DNA of 64,000 nt, taken from positions 1 to 64,000 of the forward strand of contig CALSRC010000003.1 in the NCBI GenBank assembly GCA_943788645.1, read 5' to 3'. Below, in pieces: positions 18,934-29,157 of the stretch. This DNA comes from UA16 sp002292325. Its GTDB lineage: Bacteria > Bacteroidota > Bacteroidia > Flavobacteriales_D > Sanyastnellaceae. Numbering within the stretch: position 1 is the stretch's first letter; each line of letters begins with the position of its first letter. The translations under genes and the position numbers were made by a program. The notes below the pieces were generated by a model. That model was not told where the DNA came from. It saw nothing but the letters and a program-made list of their open reading frames with translations, and made no database searches.

Positions 18934-20221
18934 GGCGACAAAAAATACCCGTTGGCGTCCAGATTGGGACGGATTTCTGGAGTTGGTGCAAGTCCTCTTA
19001 CAAAAGCCGCTGCGCACTGCTTTGAGCGGACTGGGCGTTGGCTGGGGACTGTTCATGATCATCATTACCATCGGTTCAGCCAATGGATTGCAAAATGGCG
19101 TTTCCCAAGATTTAGGAGATATGGCCAAAAACTCCATGTTCATGTGGACACAGTCCACGAGTATGGCGTACAAGGGTTTTCAAAGGGGACGACCGATTGA
19201 CTTGACCATCGGCGACGTGGAGTACCTCGCGGCCAACAGTCAAACGCTGGAAGCAGTGGCACCTCAGAATCAGTTGGGTGGTTGGAGAGGCTCAAATAAT
19301 GTGACCAGGGGATTGAAGACCGGTGCTTTCACCGTCTTTGGTGAATTTCCTGCACAGCTTAAAATTGAGGCGCGCCCCCTGCGTTCTGGCCGTCACATCA
19401 ACGATCGAGACATTGAAGACAGACGCAAAATTGCGGTAATCGGCGAACGCGTACGACAAATCTTATTTACGTCGGACGAGGACCCCATTGGCGGTTCTGT
19501 TCGGATCAACGGGGTCAATTTCACGGTGGTCGGCGTATTTGGCTCCATGCGATCTGGAGAAGATGCGGAAGAGGATTTGCAAAGCATTCGAATTCCCTTC
19601 ACCGCTTTTAATCAGGCATTTCATCGCGGTGATGATGTGGGTTGGCTTTGTCTCTTGTTCAATGAAAAAGTCCATGCGGATTCGGCAGCGGCGGAAGTCA
19701 TGTCCATTTTAAAGGCCAGACTGTCGATTCATCCGGACGATAATCGCGCTTTTGGACATTGGACGGTTGCCAAGGAATTTGAAGAGATTCAAACGGTATT
19801 TTCTGCGATTCGCGGTGTGAGCTTTGTCTTTGGTGGGCTCGCACTTTTGGCGGGCATTATAGGAATCATGAACATCATGCTCATTACAGTAAGGGAGCGA
19901 ACGAATGAGTTGGGTGTGCGCCGCGCGTTGGGAGCAACTCCAGGAGTTATCATTCGCCAAATTATGGGGGAGACCTTATTGCTAACGGTGTTGTTCGGGT
20001 TGATCGGAGCGATTTTGGGAGTGGCGAGCATCGAAGCCATCGATGCATTGCTCGAATCCATGCCCGATATGGACGGAGGTAGTTTCCGAAATCCGGAGGT
20101 TTCAATTAAAATTGTCGTACAATCTTTGGTCATTATGATCGCAATGGGTGCAATTGCTGGTGTTCTGCCAGCGTTTCGAGCTGTATCCATTCGACCTGTT
20201 GAGGCCATCCGAACCGAATGA
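18926..20221 (+). CDS. MacB-type ABC permease, second of two
   Basis: 431 residues with the same architecture as its neighbour: TM1 (ALSGLGVGWGLFMIIITIGSANG), a periplasmic domain (RKIAVIGERVRQILF, VRINGVNFTVVGVFG) and C-terminal helices with TVRERTNELGVRRALGAT, ending AVSIRPVEAIRTE. It differs in sequence enough to suggest an old duplication and a heterodimeric pore. The start overlaps the end of the first permease by eight bases. The adaptor gene follows within 5 nt. Confidence 0.87.
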   Translation: MNKATKNTRWRPDWDGFLELVQVLLQKPLRTALSGLGVGWGLFMIIITIGSANGLQNGVSQDLGDMAKNSMFMWTQSTSMAYKGFQRGRPIDLTIGDVEYLAANSQTLEAVAPQNQLGGWRGSNNVTRGLKTGAFTVFGEFPAQLKIEARPLRSGRHINDRDIEDRRKIAVIGERVRQILFTSDEDPIGGSVRINGVNFTVVGVFGSMRSGEDAEEDLQSIRIPFTAFNQAFHRGDDVGWLCLLFNEKVHADSAAAEVMSILKARLSIHPDDNRAFGHWTVAKEFEEIQTVFSAIRGVSFVFGGLALLAGIIGIMNIMLITVRERTNELGVRRALGATPGVIIRQIMGETLLLTVLFGLIGAILGVASIEAIDALLESMPDMDGGSFRNPEVSIKIVVQSLVIMIAMGAIAGVLPAFRAVSIRPVEAIRTE

Positions 20222-20225
20222 TGTG

Positions 20226-21326
20226 ATGAAAAAAGGACGTGTTTATGCCTTAATTGCTGTAATTATTGCCATCCTTGGCGGTGCAGCGTATACCTTGAAT
20301 TTCCTCTATTTACAGGGAGAGGAGGAGGAAGCAAGTTACCGAACGGAGATTCCGCGTATGGGTGATATTGTGATCAAAACGGTCGCTGCGGGTTCCATTC
20401 AGCCTCGTCAAGAAATACTGATCAAGCCTCAAATTTCGGGCATTGTCCGTCGGGTATTGGTCGAGGCCGGGGAACTCGTTCAATCCGGGCAAGTTATGGC
20501 AGAAGTCATGGTCGTGCCGGATATGGGAGCACTGAGCAATGCTGAAACGCGGCTACAACGCGCAAAGATTAGCTTAGAGGATGCGCAAACCAATGCTACT
20601 CGAAATCAAAACTTATTGAAGGACGGGATCATTTCAGCGGCTGATTATCAGCGGTTTGATTTGGCCTTGAAACAGGCCCAAGAAGAATTCTACGCATCGG
20701 AAGACAACTTGCGCATCATTCAGGACGGCGTGGCTTCAAGGAGCGGCCGCACATCCAATACGTTGATTACGGCAACCATCGATGGAATGGTGCTCGATGT
20801 TCCCGTGAAGAAAGGCAACAGCGTCATTGAAGCCAATAACTTCAATGAAGGAACGACAATTGCTGCCGTGGCAGACATGATGGACCTCGTTTTCATCGGG
20901 AAGATAGATGAATCCGAAGTAGAGAAACTCTCCGTTGGTATGGGAATTGAATTGACCGTGGGTGCGATTGAAGGGTTGACCATTCCCGCTGAATTAGAGT
21001 ACATCAGTCCCAAGGGGCTGGAGGAAGCAGGGGCGATTCAGTTTGAGATTAAAGCCGCTGTTCAACTTGATGAAGAACAGTTTCTTCGCGCTGGATACTC
21101 AGCAAATGCGAATGTCGTTTTGGACGAACGACGCGGGGTACTTGTCATTCCTGAAATGCTGGTTCAATACGACAAAGGTGAGACTTTTGTGGAGGTCTTA
21201 ATCGGTGAGAATCGGTATGAAAGACGCCCAATTTCACTGGGCTTGTCCGATGGAATTACAGCAGAAGTTCTCGAAGGCATCTCGCTGGAAGATGCCTTGA
21301 AGGTTTGGAATCAACCTCGGTACTAG
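20226..21326 (+). CDS. Periplasmic membrane-fusion adaptor (HlyD/MacA type)
   Basis: 366 residues. One N-terminal anchor helix (YALIAVIIAILGGAAYTLNFLYL) is followed by a barrel-sandwich region (KTVAAGSIQPRQEILIKPQISGIVRRVLVEAGELVQSG), a coiled-coil hairpin (about 95-165, TRLQRAKISLEDAQTNATRNQ onward) and beta-barrel parts. This is the MacA-like partner that links the ABC permeases to an outer-membrane channel; no TolC-like gene is nearby. I start it at the ATG at 20226, 5 nt after the permease stop, since the longer frame is inside the permease gene. It converges on the reductase gene. Confidence 0.88.
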   Translation: MKKGRVYALIAVIIAILGGAAYTLNFLYLQGEEEEASYRTEIPRMGDIVIKTVAAGSIQPRQEILIKPQISGIVRRVLVEAGELVQSGQVMAEVMVVPDMGALSNAETRLQRAKISLEDAQTNATRNQNLLKDGIISAADYQRFDLALKQAQEEFYASEDNLRIIQDGVASRSGRTSNTLITATIDGMVLDVPVKKGNSVIEANNFNEGTTIAAVADMMDLVFIGKIDESEVEKLSVGMGIELTVGAIEGLTIPAELEYISPKGLEEAGAIQFEIKAAVQLDEEQFLRAGYSANANVVLDERRGVLVIPEMLVQYDKGETFVEVLIGENRYERRPISLGLSDGITAEVLEGISLEDALKVWNQPRY

Positions 21327-21337
21327 CGGTCAAAATC

Positions 21338-22141
21338 TTACGTCACAGCGGCCTTGCGGACAATGCGGCGCATGAGCCCTGGAGCAAATCGTTTGAGGTA
21401 AGCTCCAATGATTTCGAAGCGTCCAATCAACACTTGGGCCTTATTGCGCTCGACAGCGCGAATCATACGTTGAGCGCACACCTCAGGACTCAGACCGGAA
21501 CCGGTTTTTTCATCCATCGTGCCTTGTTGAGATCCATCTCCAACGACTGCATTCAAAGATATTTGGGTGCGAATAAAACCAGGGCAGACCATGGTCACCT
21601 TTAGCCCATCGTCGTGGTGCTCTGCTCTTAGTGCTTCAAAGAATCCGTGGAGCGCATGTTTTGCACCACAATATCCGGAGCGTAAAGGGGAGGAGAATAG
21701 ACCCATTAAGCTCGTTACGACCACAAAATGTCCGTTTCCGTTTTGAACGAAATGGGGAAGAAGAGCCTTGGTGAGCGCTACCGTGCCGAAATAATCGATT
21801 TCCATGACCCGGCGGTCTACTTCCAGATCGGTTTCGATGGCTCGAGAACGTTGGCTAATTCCTCCGCAATGAACCATGATGTCGATGTGACCAGCCCATG
21901 CGATGGCTTCGGAAACTTTGGAGTCAAGAGCCCCTGTTTCTCCCAAGTCCAAAGGCAATACGAACGAATTGTTGCGTGCTTCCGGTGTCCAATTTGATCG
22001 CACCTCCTCCAGTGCTTCTTTTTTCCGAGAGGACAGAATAACGCGAGCTCCTTTTGTCGCCCATTGCGTTGCAGCAGCCTTGCCTATGCCACTGCTAGCT
22101 CCGGTGATCCAAACCGTTTCGTGCTTGCGGTCAGATGTCAA
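21338..22141 (-). CDS. Short-chain dehydrogenase/reductase
   Basis: Cytoplasmic NAD(P)-dependent oxidoreductase of about 267 residues, classical SDR: cofactor motif TGASSGIGKAA near residue 12, HCGGISQRS (NNAG-like), catalytic Ser in VVTSLMGLFSS and YCGAKHALHGF with Tyr and Lys. The C-terminal half (PGFIRTQISLNAV, then VERNKAQVLIG) matches the DHRS7-like subgroup. The start is uncertain: an in-frame ATG exists at 22195 deep inside gyrB, but homology to the fold begins only at about 22125, so I chose the TTG at 22141, which overlaps the gyrB stop by 11 bases. Substrate is unknown. Confidence 0.8.
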   Translation of the reverse strand: MTSDRKHETVWITGASSGIGKAAATQWATKGARVILSSRKKEALEEVRSNWTPEARNNSFVLPLDLGETGALDSKVSEAIAWAGHIDIMVHCGGISQRSRAIETDLEVDRRVMEIDYFGTVALTKALLPHFVQNGNGHFVVVTSLMGLFSSPLRSGYCGAKHALHGFFEALRAEHHDDGLKVTMVCPGFIRTQISLNAVVGDGSQQGTMDEKTGSGLSPEVCAQRMIRAVERNKAQVLIGRFEIIGAYLKRFAPGLMRRIVRKAAVT

Positions 22142-24128
22142 TGTTCGCGTATTTCGCGTTTTCTTCGATGAACGCACGACGCGGAGGTACTTCATCGCCC
22201 ATCAACATTGAGAATACGTGATCGGAAGCCGCCGCATTTTCAATGGTGACTTGTCTTAACGTACGATTCTCGGGATTCAATGTTGTATCCCACAGCTGCT
22301 CCGCATTCATTTCCCCGAGTCCCTTGTAGCGCTGAATCCCAATGCCTGAATCACTTCCTGATCCTGATTTGAATTGTTCGATCAATCGGTCTCGCTCGTT
22401 ATCATCCCAAGCATAAACTTGCCGTGACCCCTTCTTGACTAAGTACAGAGGAGGGGTGGCGATGTAGATGTACCCATTCTCAATCAATTCCTTCATGTGG
22501 CGGAAGAAGAACGTAAGAATTAAAGTTTCGATGTGGCTACCGTCTACATCCGCGTCACACATGATCACGATTTTATGGTATCGTAGCTTGGTCATGTTCA
22601 AAGCCCGTTCGTCCTCTTCAGTGCCAAGGGACACGCCCAAAGCAGTATAAATGTTTTTGATCTCCTCGTTCTCGAAAATCTTGTGGTGCATCGCCTTTTC
22701 GACATTCAAGATTTTACCACGGAGTGGCATGATTGCTTGATTGTTTCGATCTCGGCCTTGTTTCGCCGTTCCACCTGCTGAATCTCCCTCCACAAGGAAT
22801 AATTCACACAGCGAAGGGTCCTTTTCAGCACAGTCAGCCAGCTTGCCCGGCAAACCTGAACCGCTCATAACGGTTTTACGTTGGACCATCTCACGAGCTT
22901 TCCGTGCAGCGTGTCGGGCTTGTGCTGCAAGTATTACTTTGCTCACGATGGTTTTGGCATCACCTGGGTGCTCTTCCAGATAATCTTGAAGCATGTCCGA
23001 TACAGCTTGGCTCACAGGCGCGCTCACCTCGGCGTTGCCGAGTTTCGTTTTCGTTTGCCCTTGAAATTGAGGTTCTGCGACCTTGACACTCACAACAGCG
23101 GTCAACCCTTCTCGAAAGTCATCTGCGGAGATGTCGAACTTGAGCTTGTCCAACATGCCGCTGGCTTCCGCGTATTTTTTCAACGTCAATGTCAATCCCC
23201 GACGGAATCCGGTCAGGTGGGTACCCCCTTCGTACGTATTGATGTTGTTGACATACGAAAACAGGTTTTCCGAAAACGAAGTATTGTATGTCATGGCCAC
23301 TTCTACCGGCACGCCATTGCGCTCGCCGCTGACGTGAATGACCTCAGAAACGAGTGGTTCTCTGTTCGAGTCCAAGTAGGTCACAAAATCTTTGAGTCCT
23401 TCTTCAGAAAAGAAGGTTTCACTGAGGAACCCTTGGTCTTTTCCTTCATCATCCTCAACGGTATGGCGCTCATCCGTCAGGGAGAGTGTTAATCCTTGGT
23501 TTAGGAAGGCCAATTCTCTCATGCGATCCGCGAGTGTATCGTAGGAGTAGATGAGTGTTTCAAAGATTTGTTCGTCGGGTTGAAACTCGACTGTGGTTCC
23601 ATTGCTTTTGGAGGTTCCGATCTCACGCACGGCATAGGATTCCTTGCCTCGGCAATATTCCTGCTCGTAGACCTTGCCATCGCGATGCACCTCGGCCCTT
23701 AGCAGGCTTGAGAGTGCGTTGACGCATGAAACGCCTACACCGTGCAATCCTCCAGAAACCTTGTAGCTGTCTTTGTCAAACTTTCCACCAGCGCCAATCT
23801 TCGTCATGACGACCTGCAATGCCGATACGCCTTCCTTTTCATGAAGGTCCACAGGAATGCCCCGTCCGTTGTCTATGACCCGGATGCCATTGGATTCGGT
23901 TATTGTCACATGAATGGTGTCGCAGTGCCCTGCAAGCGCTTCATCGATGGAATTGTCAACCACCTCGTAGACCAGGTGATGCAATCCTCGAACGCCTACA
24001 TCTCCAATGTACATTGAAGGTCGCATGCGCACGTGCTCCATGCCCTCCAAGGCTTGGATATTGCTCGCGTCATACAGATTGTTGCCAGTTGGCTTCTTTA
24101 CGTCCTCGTTCTGATTTTCTTCCGCCAT
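22131..24128 (-). CDS. gyrB: DNA gyrase subunit B
   Basis: ATPase subunit of DNA gyrase, 665 residues. The GHKL ATP-binding domain has YEVVDNSIDEALAGHC and VIDNGRGIPVDLHEKEGVSA; GGLHGVGVSCVNALS follows; the Toprim domain has LFLVEGDSAGGTAKQGRD and MCDADVDGSHI; the C-terminus has QRYKGLGEMNAEQLWDTT. The length is usual for Bacteroidota GyrB. The N-terminal extension (NEDVKKPTGNNLYDASNIQALEG) is also ordinary. The 149 bp upstream shows no clear promoter box of the TAnnTTTG kind, except a weak TATTTTTA. gyrA is not in the window. Confidence 0.97.
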   Translation of the reverse strand: MAEENQNEDVKKPTGNNLYDASNIQALEGMEHVRMRPSMYIGDVGVRGLHHLVYEVVDNSIDEALAGHCDTIHVTITESNGIRVIDNGRGIPVDLHEKEGVSALQVVMTKIGAGGKFDKDSYKVSGGLHGVGVSCVNALSSLLRAEVHRDGKVYEQEYCRGKESYAVREIGTSKSNGTTVEFQPDEQIFETLIYSYDTLADRMRELAFLNQGLTLSLTDERHTVEDDEGKDQGFLSETFFSEEGLKDFVTYLDSNREPLVSEVIHVSGERNGVPVEVAMTYNTSFSENLFSYVNNINTYEGGTHLTGFRRGLTLTLKKYAEASGMLDKLKFDISADDFREGLTAVVSVKVAEPQFQGQTKTKLGNAEVSAPVSQAVSDMLQDYLEEHPGDAKTIVSKVILAAQARHAARKAREMVQRKTVMSGSGLPGKLADCAEKDPSLCELFLVEGDSAGGTAKQGRDRNNQAIMPLRGKILNVEKAMHHKIFENEEIKNIYTALGVSLGTEEDERALNMTKLRYHKIVIMCDADVDGSHIETLILTFFFRHMKELIENGYIYIATPPLYLVKKGSRQVYAWDDNERDRLIEQFKSGSGSDSGIGIQRYKGLGEMNAEQLWDTTLNPENRTLRQVTIENAAASDHVFSMLMGDEVPPRRAFIEENAKYANIDI

Positions 24129-24277
24129 GTTTCGCGTCTTTCAAGTTGGTCCAAGTCAATGCTTGGTATAATCCTTAAAAATACGTGAAACATCCGTAAT
24201 TGCTGATGGTTCAGCCCGTTTAATGTGGGCAGTTTTCCACAAGATTTAACGGGTTTCTCACAAGCGGTGATTCGGAT

Positions 24278-26050
24278 TTAAAACGCGTAACTGAATCCGA
24301 GTTGGAATCGGATTCCTTGGGCGTTGTAGCCCGCATAGAGGGGGTTGGCTCGGTTTAAGAGGTTTCGCCCGGAAATCCATCCGCTCAAGCGCGCGTTGTA
24401 GAGGTAATCGATGCGCATATCCCATTGAAGAAAATCTTCCATGGTATAAGCATAGCCCCATGTTGCGGCAGTTGACGTTTCGATGACTTCCGGAGCCGTT
24501 GCGTCCAAGGTTCCTGCTTGCAGCGCATTTCTTCCAGTCTGAAGGTTCAGATCCGATTGAACGCGTAGTTTATCCTTCATGGTATGCTGCAACGACGCAC
24601 TGAATTCGAACTGAGGAAGATTCCACGCGTTGAGTTCATTGAAAGTGGAATCGCGAAGCGTATACGTATGCTGTTGTATTCTTCCCATGAATTCAGTGGA
24701 TTTCCCCAATTTCCAAGTGGCATTTGCTTGGAGTGTTGTGATGGATAGATCTTGGTACAACGGCCTGAAATATTCGCCGTTACCCGTTTGTATATCTGGG
24801 ACCAAGAATAAATGCTGATTGCGGCGATGGTGTTCAGCGCTTAGGTGAAATGCAATGGCGGATGTAATGGACCCGCGCATTCCCATTTGAGCATGCAATG
24901 TTTCATAGGTATTTTTCCAAGTTGAAGCAGAGTCTAACCGCGAGGGAGATGGGACAAAAGAATTTTCTTGCAACACAGTCTCATAGCGATTCTGGTCAAT
25001 GCCTCCTCCGAGTTTGACATAAGGAACGAACAGATTTTGGAGAAGACCGACCGAAGCTTGCAGTTCAGGTATGACTAGAAAGGGTTGGTTGCCTTGTGCA
25101 TCCACCCAGACACCCAATCCAAATGAGGTGTGCAGTTGCTTGAAATCTTTTTGTGCTAAGGCATGCAAATCGATAACGGCCTGCTTCTGTGGTGGTAAGA
25201 TGTACCCTTCCTCATTCTGATTGAGCCGATCGATGTTGGTGTGTAAATCAAGAGACACAGGGGTGTTTTCTATGGATCCTTGTAAACGGACACGGGCATC
25301 GAGGTTCTTCTCTTGGACCCCTTGGTTGTTCCAGAAATAACCATAATCAAGGATGGATTGGTACCCCCATTTTGAGCTGCCTTGATCTTGGCTTCCAAAT
25401 TCAAGTTGCGTGTGCAAGGCATTTAAAAATACGGAATCCGCTTTGCCAAATTCAACGGAGTCGAGTAAATCAAATCCTTCGGATCGACCGTAATAGCTGA
25501 TGCGATTTCGTTCATACGTTGCATGGGTACTGAGGTAGGTTTTTTTGAAGAACCTTTTGTACCACCCCGTCCATTCGTTGTTGCTAAATTGCTGGGGGAT
25601 GGGCGTCGATTCGGACAGCCCAATGAATCCATCTCGTGTTGATCGGTGGCTAAACTCTGTGCCCCAGGTCTGATTTCTCGACCTCAAATCGGTATAGCTC
25701 ATCATGAGAGAGGGGCTTAAATAATTACCCATACCGATTTCCGTGAATCCCCGATAGAGAAGGGGTAGAGGTTCGTCTACTTTGAGTCGTTTCGGACGTT
25801 CTCGTTCCCAAAGAGGTCGAACGTTCTTGCGATTGGGCAAGACGCTGTATGAAAAGTTTGGTTTGGACTGGGAAATCACTGCAGGTTGAGGCCAGTGCAT
25901 TTCCTTATGCGCATCCCGAAGTAAAACTTCACGGTCACCTGTAAAAGTCACGTTCAGGCCCAAGGTGTCCAATGGTGTGGTGGTTGCCAAAACACTGCAC
26001 GGAAGTGCCAATAGGATTATAAGTTTAGTCCAGTGATAAGGAATCATCAT
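24278..26050 (-). CDS. Outer-membrane beta-barrel protein, TonB-receptor-like without a plug
   Basis: 590 residues. A signal peptide (LIILLALPCSVLA) precedes about 70 residues without a clear plug domain, then a series of amphipathic strands rich in aromatic and alternating residues, ending in FQLGFSYAF, a typical outer-membrane C-terminus. GWISGRNLLNRANPLYAGYNAQGIRFQLG resembles the last strands of TonB-dependent receptors (usually RNLF/L near the end). Its start overlaps the stop of the upstream TPR gene (ATGA), a pairing that suggests a periplasmic TPR partner and barrel acting together. Function unknown. Confidence 0.7.
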   Translation of the reverse strand: MMIPYHWTKLIILLALPCSVLATTTPLDTLGLNVTFTGDREVLLRDAHKEMHWPQPAVISQSKPNFSYSVLPNRKNVRPLWERERPKRLKVDEPLPLLYRGFTEIGMGNYLSPSLMMSYTDLRSRNQTWGTEFSHRSTRDGFIGLSESTPIPQQFSNNEWTGWYKRFFKKTYLSTHATYERNRISYYGRSEGFDLLDSVEFGKADSVFLNALHTQLEFGSQDQGSSKWGYQSILDYGYFWNNQGVQEKNLDARVRLQGSIENTPVSLDLHTNIDRLNQNEEGYILPPQKQAVIDLHALAQKDFKQLHTSFGLGVWVDAQGNQPFLVIPELQASVGLLQNLFVPYVKLGGGIDQNRYETVLQENSFVPSPSRLDSASTWKNTYETLHAQMGMRGSITSAIAFHLSAEHHRRNQHLFLVPDIQTGNGEYFRPLYQDLSITTLQANATWKLGKSTEFMGRIQQHTYTLRDSTFNELNAWNLPQFEFSASLQHTMKDKLRVQSDLNLQTGRNALQAGTLDATAPEVIETSTAATWGYAYTMEDFLQWDMRIDYLYNARLSGWISGRNLLNRANPLYAGYNAQGIRFQLGFSYAF

Positions 26051-29000
26051 TCGGTGATTTCAAGGGTGGATGATACGGTGTCTTGTGCGGCTGAAGCCTC
26101 AGTGCCTGCGGGGTTGAGTTCTTCGAGTTCAAGACGGTCGACTTCGATGAGTTTACTTTTTGCCTGTTCTCGAATGGATTCGTTTTCTACAAATTCCAAG
26201 ATGCTTTCAGCTGTAGCTCTCGCTTGAAACCAATCTTTTTGTGCGATGTAGGTGTCTACGAGGAGCAGGAACGCTCGGTGCTTCCAACTGTCGTAATTGG
26301 CAAAGGCCGATATGAATGCAAAGATGGCGGATTCGGTTTCAGTGAAGTTTCCTGCTTTAAACTCCATTTTGCAGAGCAAGAACTGGCATTCTGCACCACG
26401 GGTTCCCCCCAATGCACCGACGGCTTCTAAATCTGGACGGGCAAGATCGTATTGACCACGGTCATGGTAAATTTTTGCTCGCCAGTATTGCGCAGTTCTT
26501 TGGATGTCAGTCGGTGTATTGGAGTTGCTGATAACCTGATTGGCATAAGTCAAGGCTAGTTCGGGCTCTTCCAATAAGTAATGGCATCGCATGAGACCTA
26601 TCCGAGCTTCCAATACGTTTTCTTGCAATATGCTCGTGCTTTCGAGGGTCTTATAATGCAGTTTAGCTCCAGCCAGATCTTGGCTGTTCCATGCAATTGT
26701 TGCCGCACCAAGGGCCGCTGGCTCGGTGTAATCATTTACAGGTTCCGCGAGGACCGTCTCAAACGCCTGCCGAGCCATTTCAAATTGCTCTTCATCGTAT
26801 GCACAATTTCCGAGAAAGAAATGAGCTTCGACTCCGTAAGCTCCTGGTGTATAGTCGTTGATGTATTCGGTAAGTCGAAGAATGGCTTTCTCACAATTGC
26901 GCTCAAGAGCCGCTTCTCTGGCCGCATTGAATAAACGCTCTTCAATTTCATCGGTATTGAGGCCGACAGCAGGCGGTAGATCGCTCAGAAGCCCTTGGTC
27001 AATCAAAACAGGCTCAACGATGTTGTACGCATCGCTTGCAATGGGATCATTGCCATATTCATTCCGAATCAAATCCCACAAGCGCATGACTTCATCCGGT
27101 TGATTGTTTTTCATGGCAATCAGGCACAAATCAACCAGTGCATTTTTGCTTTTAAGCGCCTCGGGAAATTCCGACCTTAACCGGTTGAGGTGCTCCTCTG
27201 CGGCAACCAATTCACCCAATTCAATTTCTGCCCTCCCAATGGAATACAAGGCTTCGGGGAGATAAGTCGTTGGCGTTTGCGTAGCGATCAGGCTCCTGAG
27301 TTCATCTATTTGCTTCTGAGGCAGATTGAGCGTGCCGAAACATTCTGCGCGCTGGAATCGGGCATACGCTTCATCCTCCTTGCTCGCAGCGATAACCTCT
27401 CCATAGTAACGTGCTGCAGGTTCGAACTCTTTGTTGACATAATAGCAGTCTGCAACACGGAGCTTGGCGTCGGCGTATTTACCGGAATCGACATTTTTGG
27501 CAGCTTTGAGATATCCACGGAATGCACTCAGTGCATCCAGGTGGAGTCCGCGTTTAAACAAAGCGTATCCTCGAGCGTACATCCCATTGGTGTACTTGCT
27601 GCTATTGAACGCACCGGGTGCCGACTGGAATGCGGCGTAATGTGCTGTTGCCACTACATAATCTTGGGTCAAATAACTCGCCTCTCCTTGCCAAAAATAA
27701 GATTCTGCAGCCAATACCTGGTCGTAGGGATACGTTCGTGCCGATTCAAAATATGCATGGCAATCGTCGTATTGCGCTGAACGAAAAAGCTCAACGCCTC
27801 GGTTGAAGGAAACCAATTGGTACGCTTTTTTTACATTCGGTGTTTTTGCGCTTATTTGCTCCAAAGCCGCCAATGCGCGATCGTAGTTTTTGGATGACAT
27901 ATACACTTCGAGCAAGAAGCCGTAGGCCTCGTCGTTGCGCCTTGAATTGGGGTATTCAGCTAAATACCTTTCAATTGCCACGACGGCATCATCAAATGGA
28001 TTGAAGGTCAATTCATAAGCAAGTTTGGCATAACTGAAGAGGGCATCTTCCTGAACATCCGCATCATCGTCTAATTCAGATGCTTTTTTGAATGATGTTT
28101 TCGCCTTGTTCTTTTCATCCAAGGCCAAATAACACGCTGCAGTGTGATAATGAGCCAATTGAGTCATATCGTCCACATTGCGCACGACCAATGCGAAGCA
28201 GGTTAAAGCTTTAAGGAACGCCTCGGCTTGGTAATAGGTGTACCCCATTTGATAGGAGAATTCCCGGGTTCGGCCGGCTCCTCTGGCTTCGTGGTAGGCT
28301 TCTTCCAGATAGGGCAAGGCCGCTTGAAAATCTTGCTTCCGGTACAAGGCGTCACCCACCAGACGTGAGATGTCAGCTCGCTGGGAGTCCTTCATTTTGA
28401 TTGCATCCGAAAAGACCACCGGAGCATAGTCAATTAAGCGATCGTATTGCTCTGTTTCGTGCAGAAGTTGCGCAATGTAAATGGGCACGACGTTTTTTAA
28501 GGCAGCATCCTCAGCGAGGGACAGAAACCCTTCCAAGGCCACTTGAGGCTGGCCTTTGATGTACGATATGTGACTAAAATAATAGCGTGCCGGTTCACGG
28601 AACATGCTAGAAGCCTCCTTGGCTTCCATGACCGCGAACAAATCCAAGCGAGCCTCGTCGTATGCTTCCAATTCAAAATATGCGTGTCCTCGTTTGAACT
28701 GCCATTCTATTTTTTGAGTCGGTTTCATTCTCAAGGTGTTCAATCCATCAAAGGCCGCAGCTGCATCCTTCCAATCTCTTTTGCGGTACAGGAAGTTGGC
28801 ATAGTCCCATTGAGCTTCTCGGCAAAGAGGGTGTTCTGGATACCGCTCTAAAAAGCGCTCAACGCGTTGTTCAGCATCCCGATGCTGCAATTGAATCGCG
28901 CATGAAGCAGCCCGGTATTCAGCTAAAGCCAGTTGAGAAACCGGAGCATCTTGATGGTGATTGCGCCATTCATCGTAATGATGTTGCGCAGCGCTGAGCT

Positions 29001-29127
29001 TGTTGTGTTCCCAATGGTGGTTGGCACGTTCCCAATCTGAAGGATAAGCGGGCTGGCTCATCCCAAGTAACGGCAACAAGTGAACGCATGCTACAGCGGT
29101 CAGGAGGGCGTGGAATTTTCGTTTCAT
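26047..29127 (-). CDS. Large exported TPR-repeat protein
   Basis: 1026 residues with a signal peptide (HALLTAVACVHLLPLLGMSQPA). Almost the whole mature chain is built of helical TPR-like repeats (for example PEHPLCREAQWDYANFLYRK, SRRNDEAYGFLLEVYMSSKNY, PEALYSIGRAEIELGELVAA), about 25 units. Such proteins are common in Bacteroidota and serve as periplasmic scaffolds. It is coupled to the barrel gene downstream by a four-base overlap. A TACCTTCG box lies 30 nt upstream of the start. The specific partner or cargo is not readable from sequence. Confidence 0.8.
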   Translation of the reverse strand: MKRKFHALLTAVACVHLLPLLGMSQPAYPSDWERANHHWEHNKLSAAQHHYDEWRNHHQDAPVSQLALAEYRAASCAIQLQHRDAEQRVERFLERYPEHPLCREAQWDYANFLYRKRDWKDAAAAFDGLNTLRMKPTQKIEWQFKRGHAYFELEAYDEARLDLFAVMEAKEASSMFREPARYYFSHISYIKGQPQVALEGFLSLAEDAALKNVVPIYIAQLLHETEQYDRLIDYAPVVFSDAIKMKDSQRADISRLVGDALYRKQDFQAALPYLEEAYHEARGAGRTREFSYQMGYTYYQAEAFLKALTCFALVVRNVDDMTQLAHYHTAACYLALDEKNKAKTSFKKASELDDDADVQEDALFSYAKLAYELTFNPFDDAVVAIERYLAEYPNSRRNDEAYGFLLEVYMSSKNYDRALAALEQISAKTPNVKKAYQLVSFNRGVELFRSAQYDDCHAYFESARTYPYDQVLAAESYFWQGEASYLTQDYVVATAHYAAFQSAPGAFNSSKYTNGMYARGYALFKRGLHLDALSAFRGYLKAAKNVDSGKYADAKLRVADCYYVNKEFEPAARYYGEVIAASKEDEAYARFQRAECFGTLNLPQKQIDELRSLIATQTPTTYLPEALYSIGRAEIELGELVAAEEHLNRLRSEFPEALKSKNALVDLCLIAMKNNQPDEVMRLWDLIRNEYGNDPIASDAYNIVEPVLIDQGLLSDLPPAVGLNTDEIEERLFNAAREAALERNCEKAILRLTEYINDYTPGAYGVEAHFFLGNCAYDEEQFEMARQAFETVLAEPVNDYTEPAALGAATIAWNSQDLAGAKLHYKTLESTSILQENVLEARIGLMRCHYLLEEPELALTYANQVISNSNTPTDIQRTAQYWRAKIYHDRGQYDLARPDLEAVGALGGTRGAECQFLLCKMEFKAGNFTETESAIFAFISAFANYDSWKHRAFLLLVDTYIAQKDWFQARATAESILEFVENESIREQAKSKLIEVDRLELEELNPAGTEASAAQDTVSSTLEITE

Positions 29128-29149
29128 GAACTTCAGAAGTCTTACCTAC

Positions 29150-29157
29150 CGAAGGTA
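29150..29157 (-). promoter_or_regulatory. Promoter box TACCTTCG upstream of the TPR gene
   Basis: TACCTTCG reads 29157 to 29150 on the minus strand, 30 nt before the ATG at 29127. It is probably the promoter of the TPR-barrel operon. Confidence 0.4.

Noticed and set aside
24225..24250. TTTTCCACA near gyrB as a DnaA box and origin
   Set aside because: Only one copy with one mismatch is seen, without a box cluster or AT-rich region; dnaA and dnaN are not nearby.
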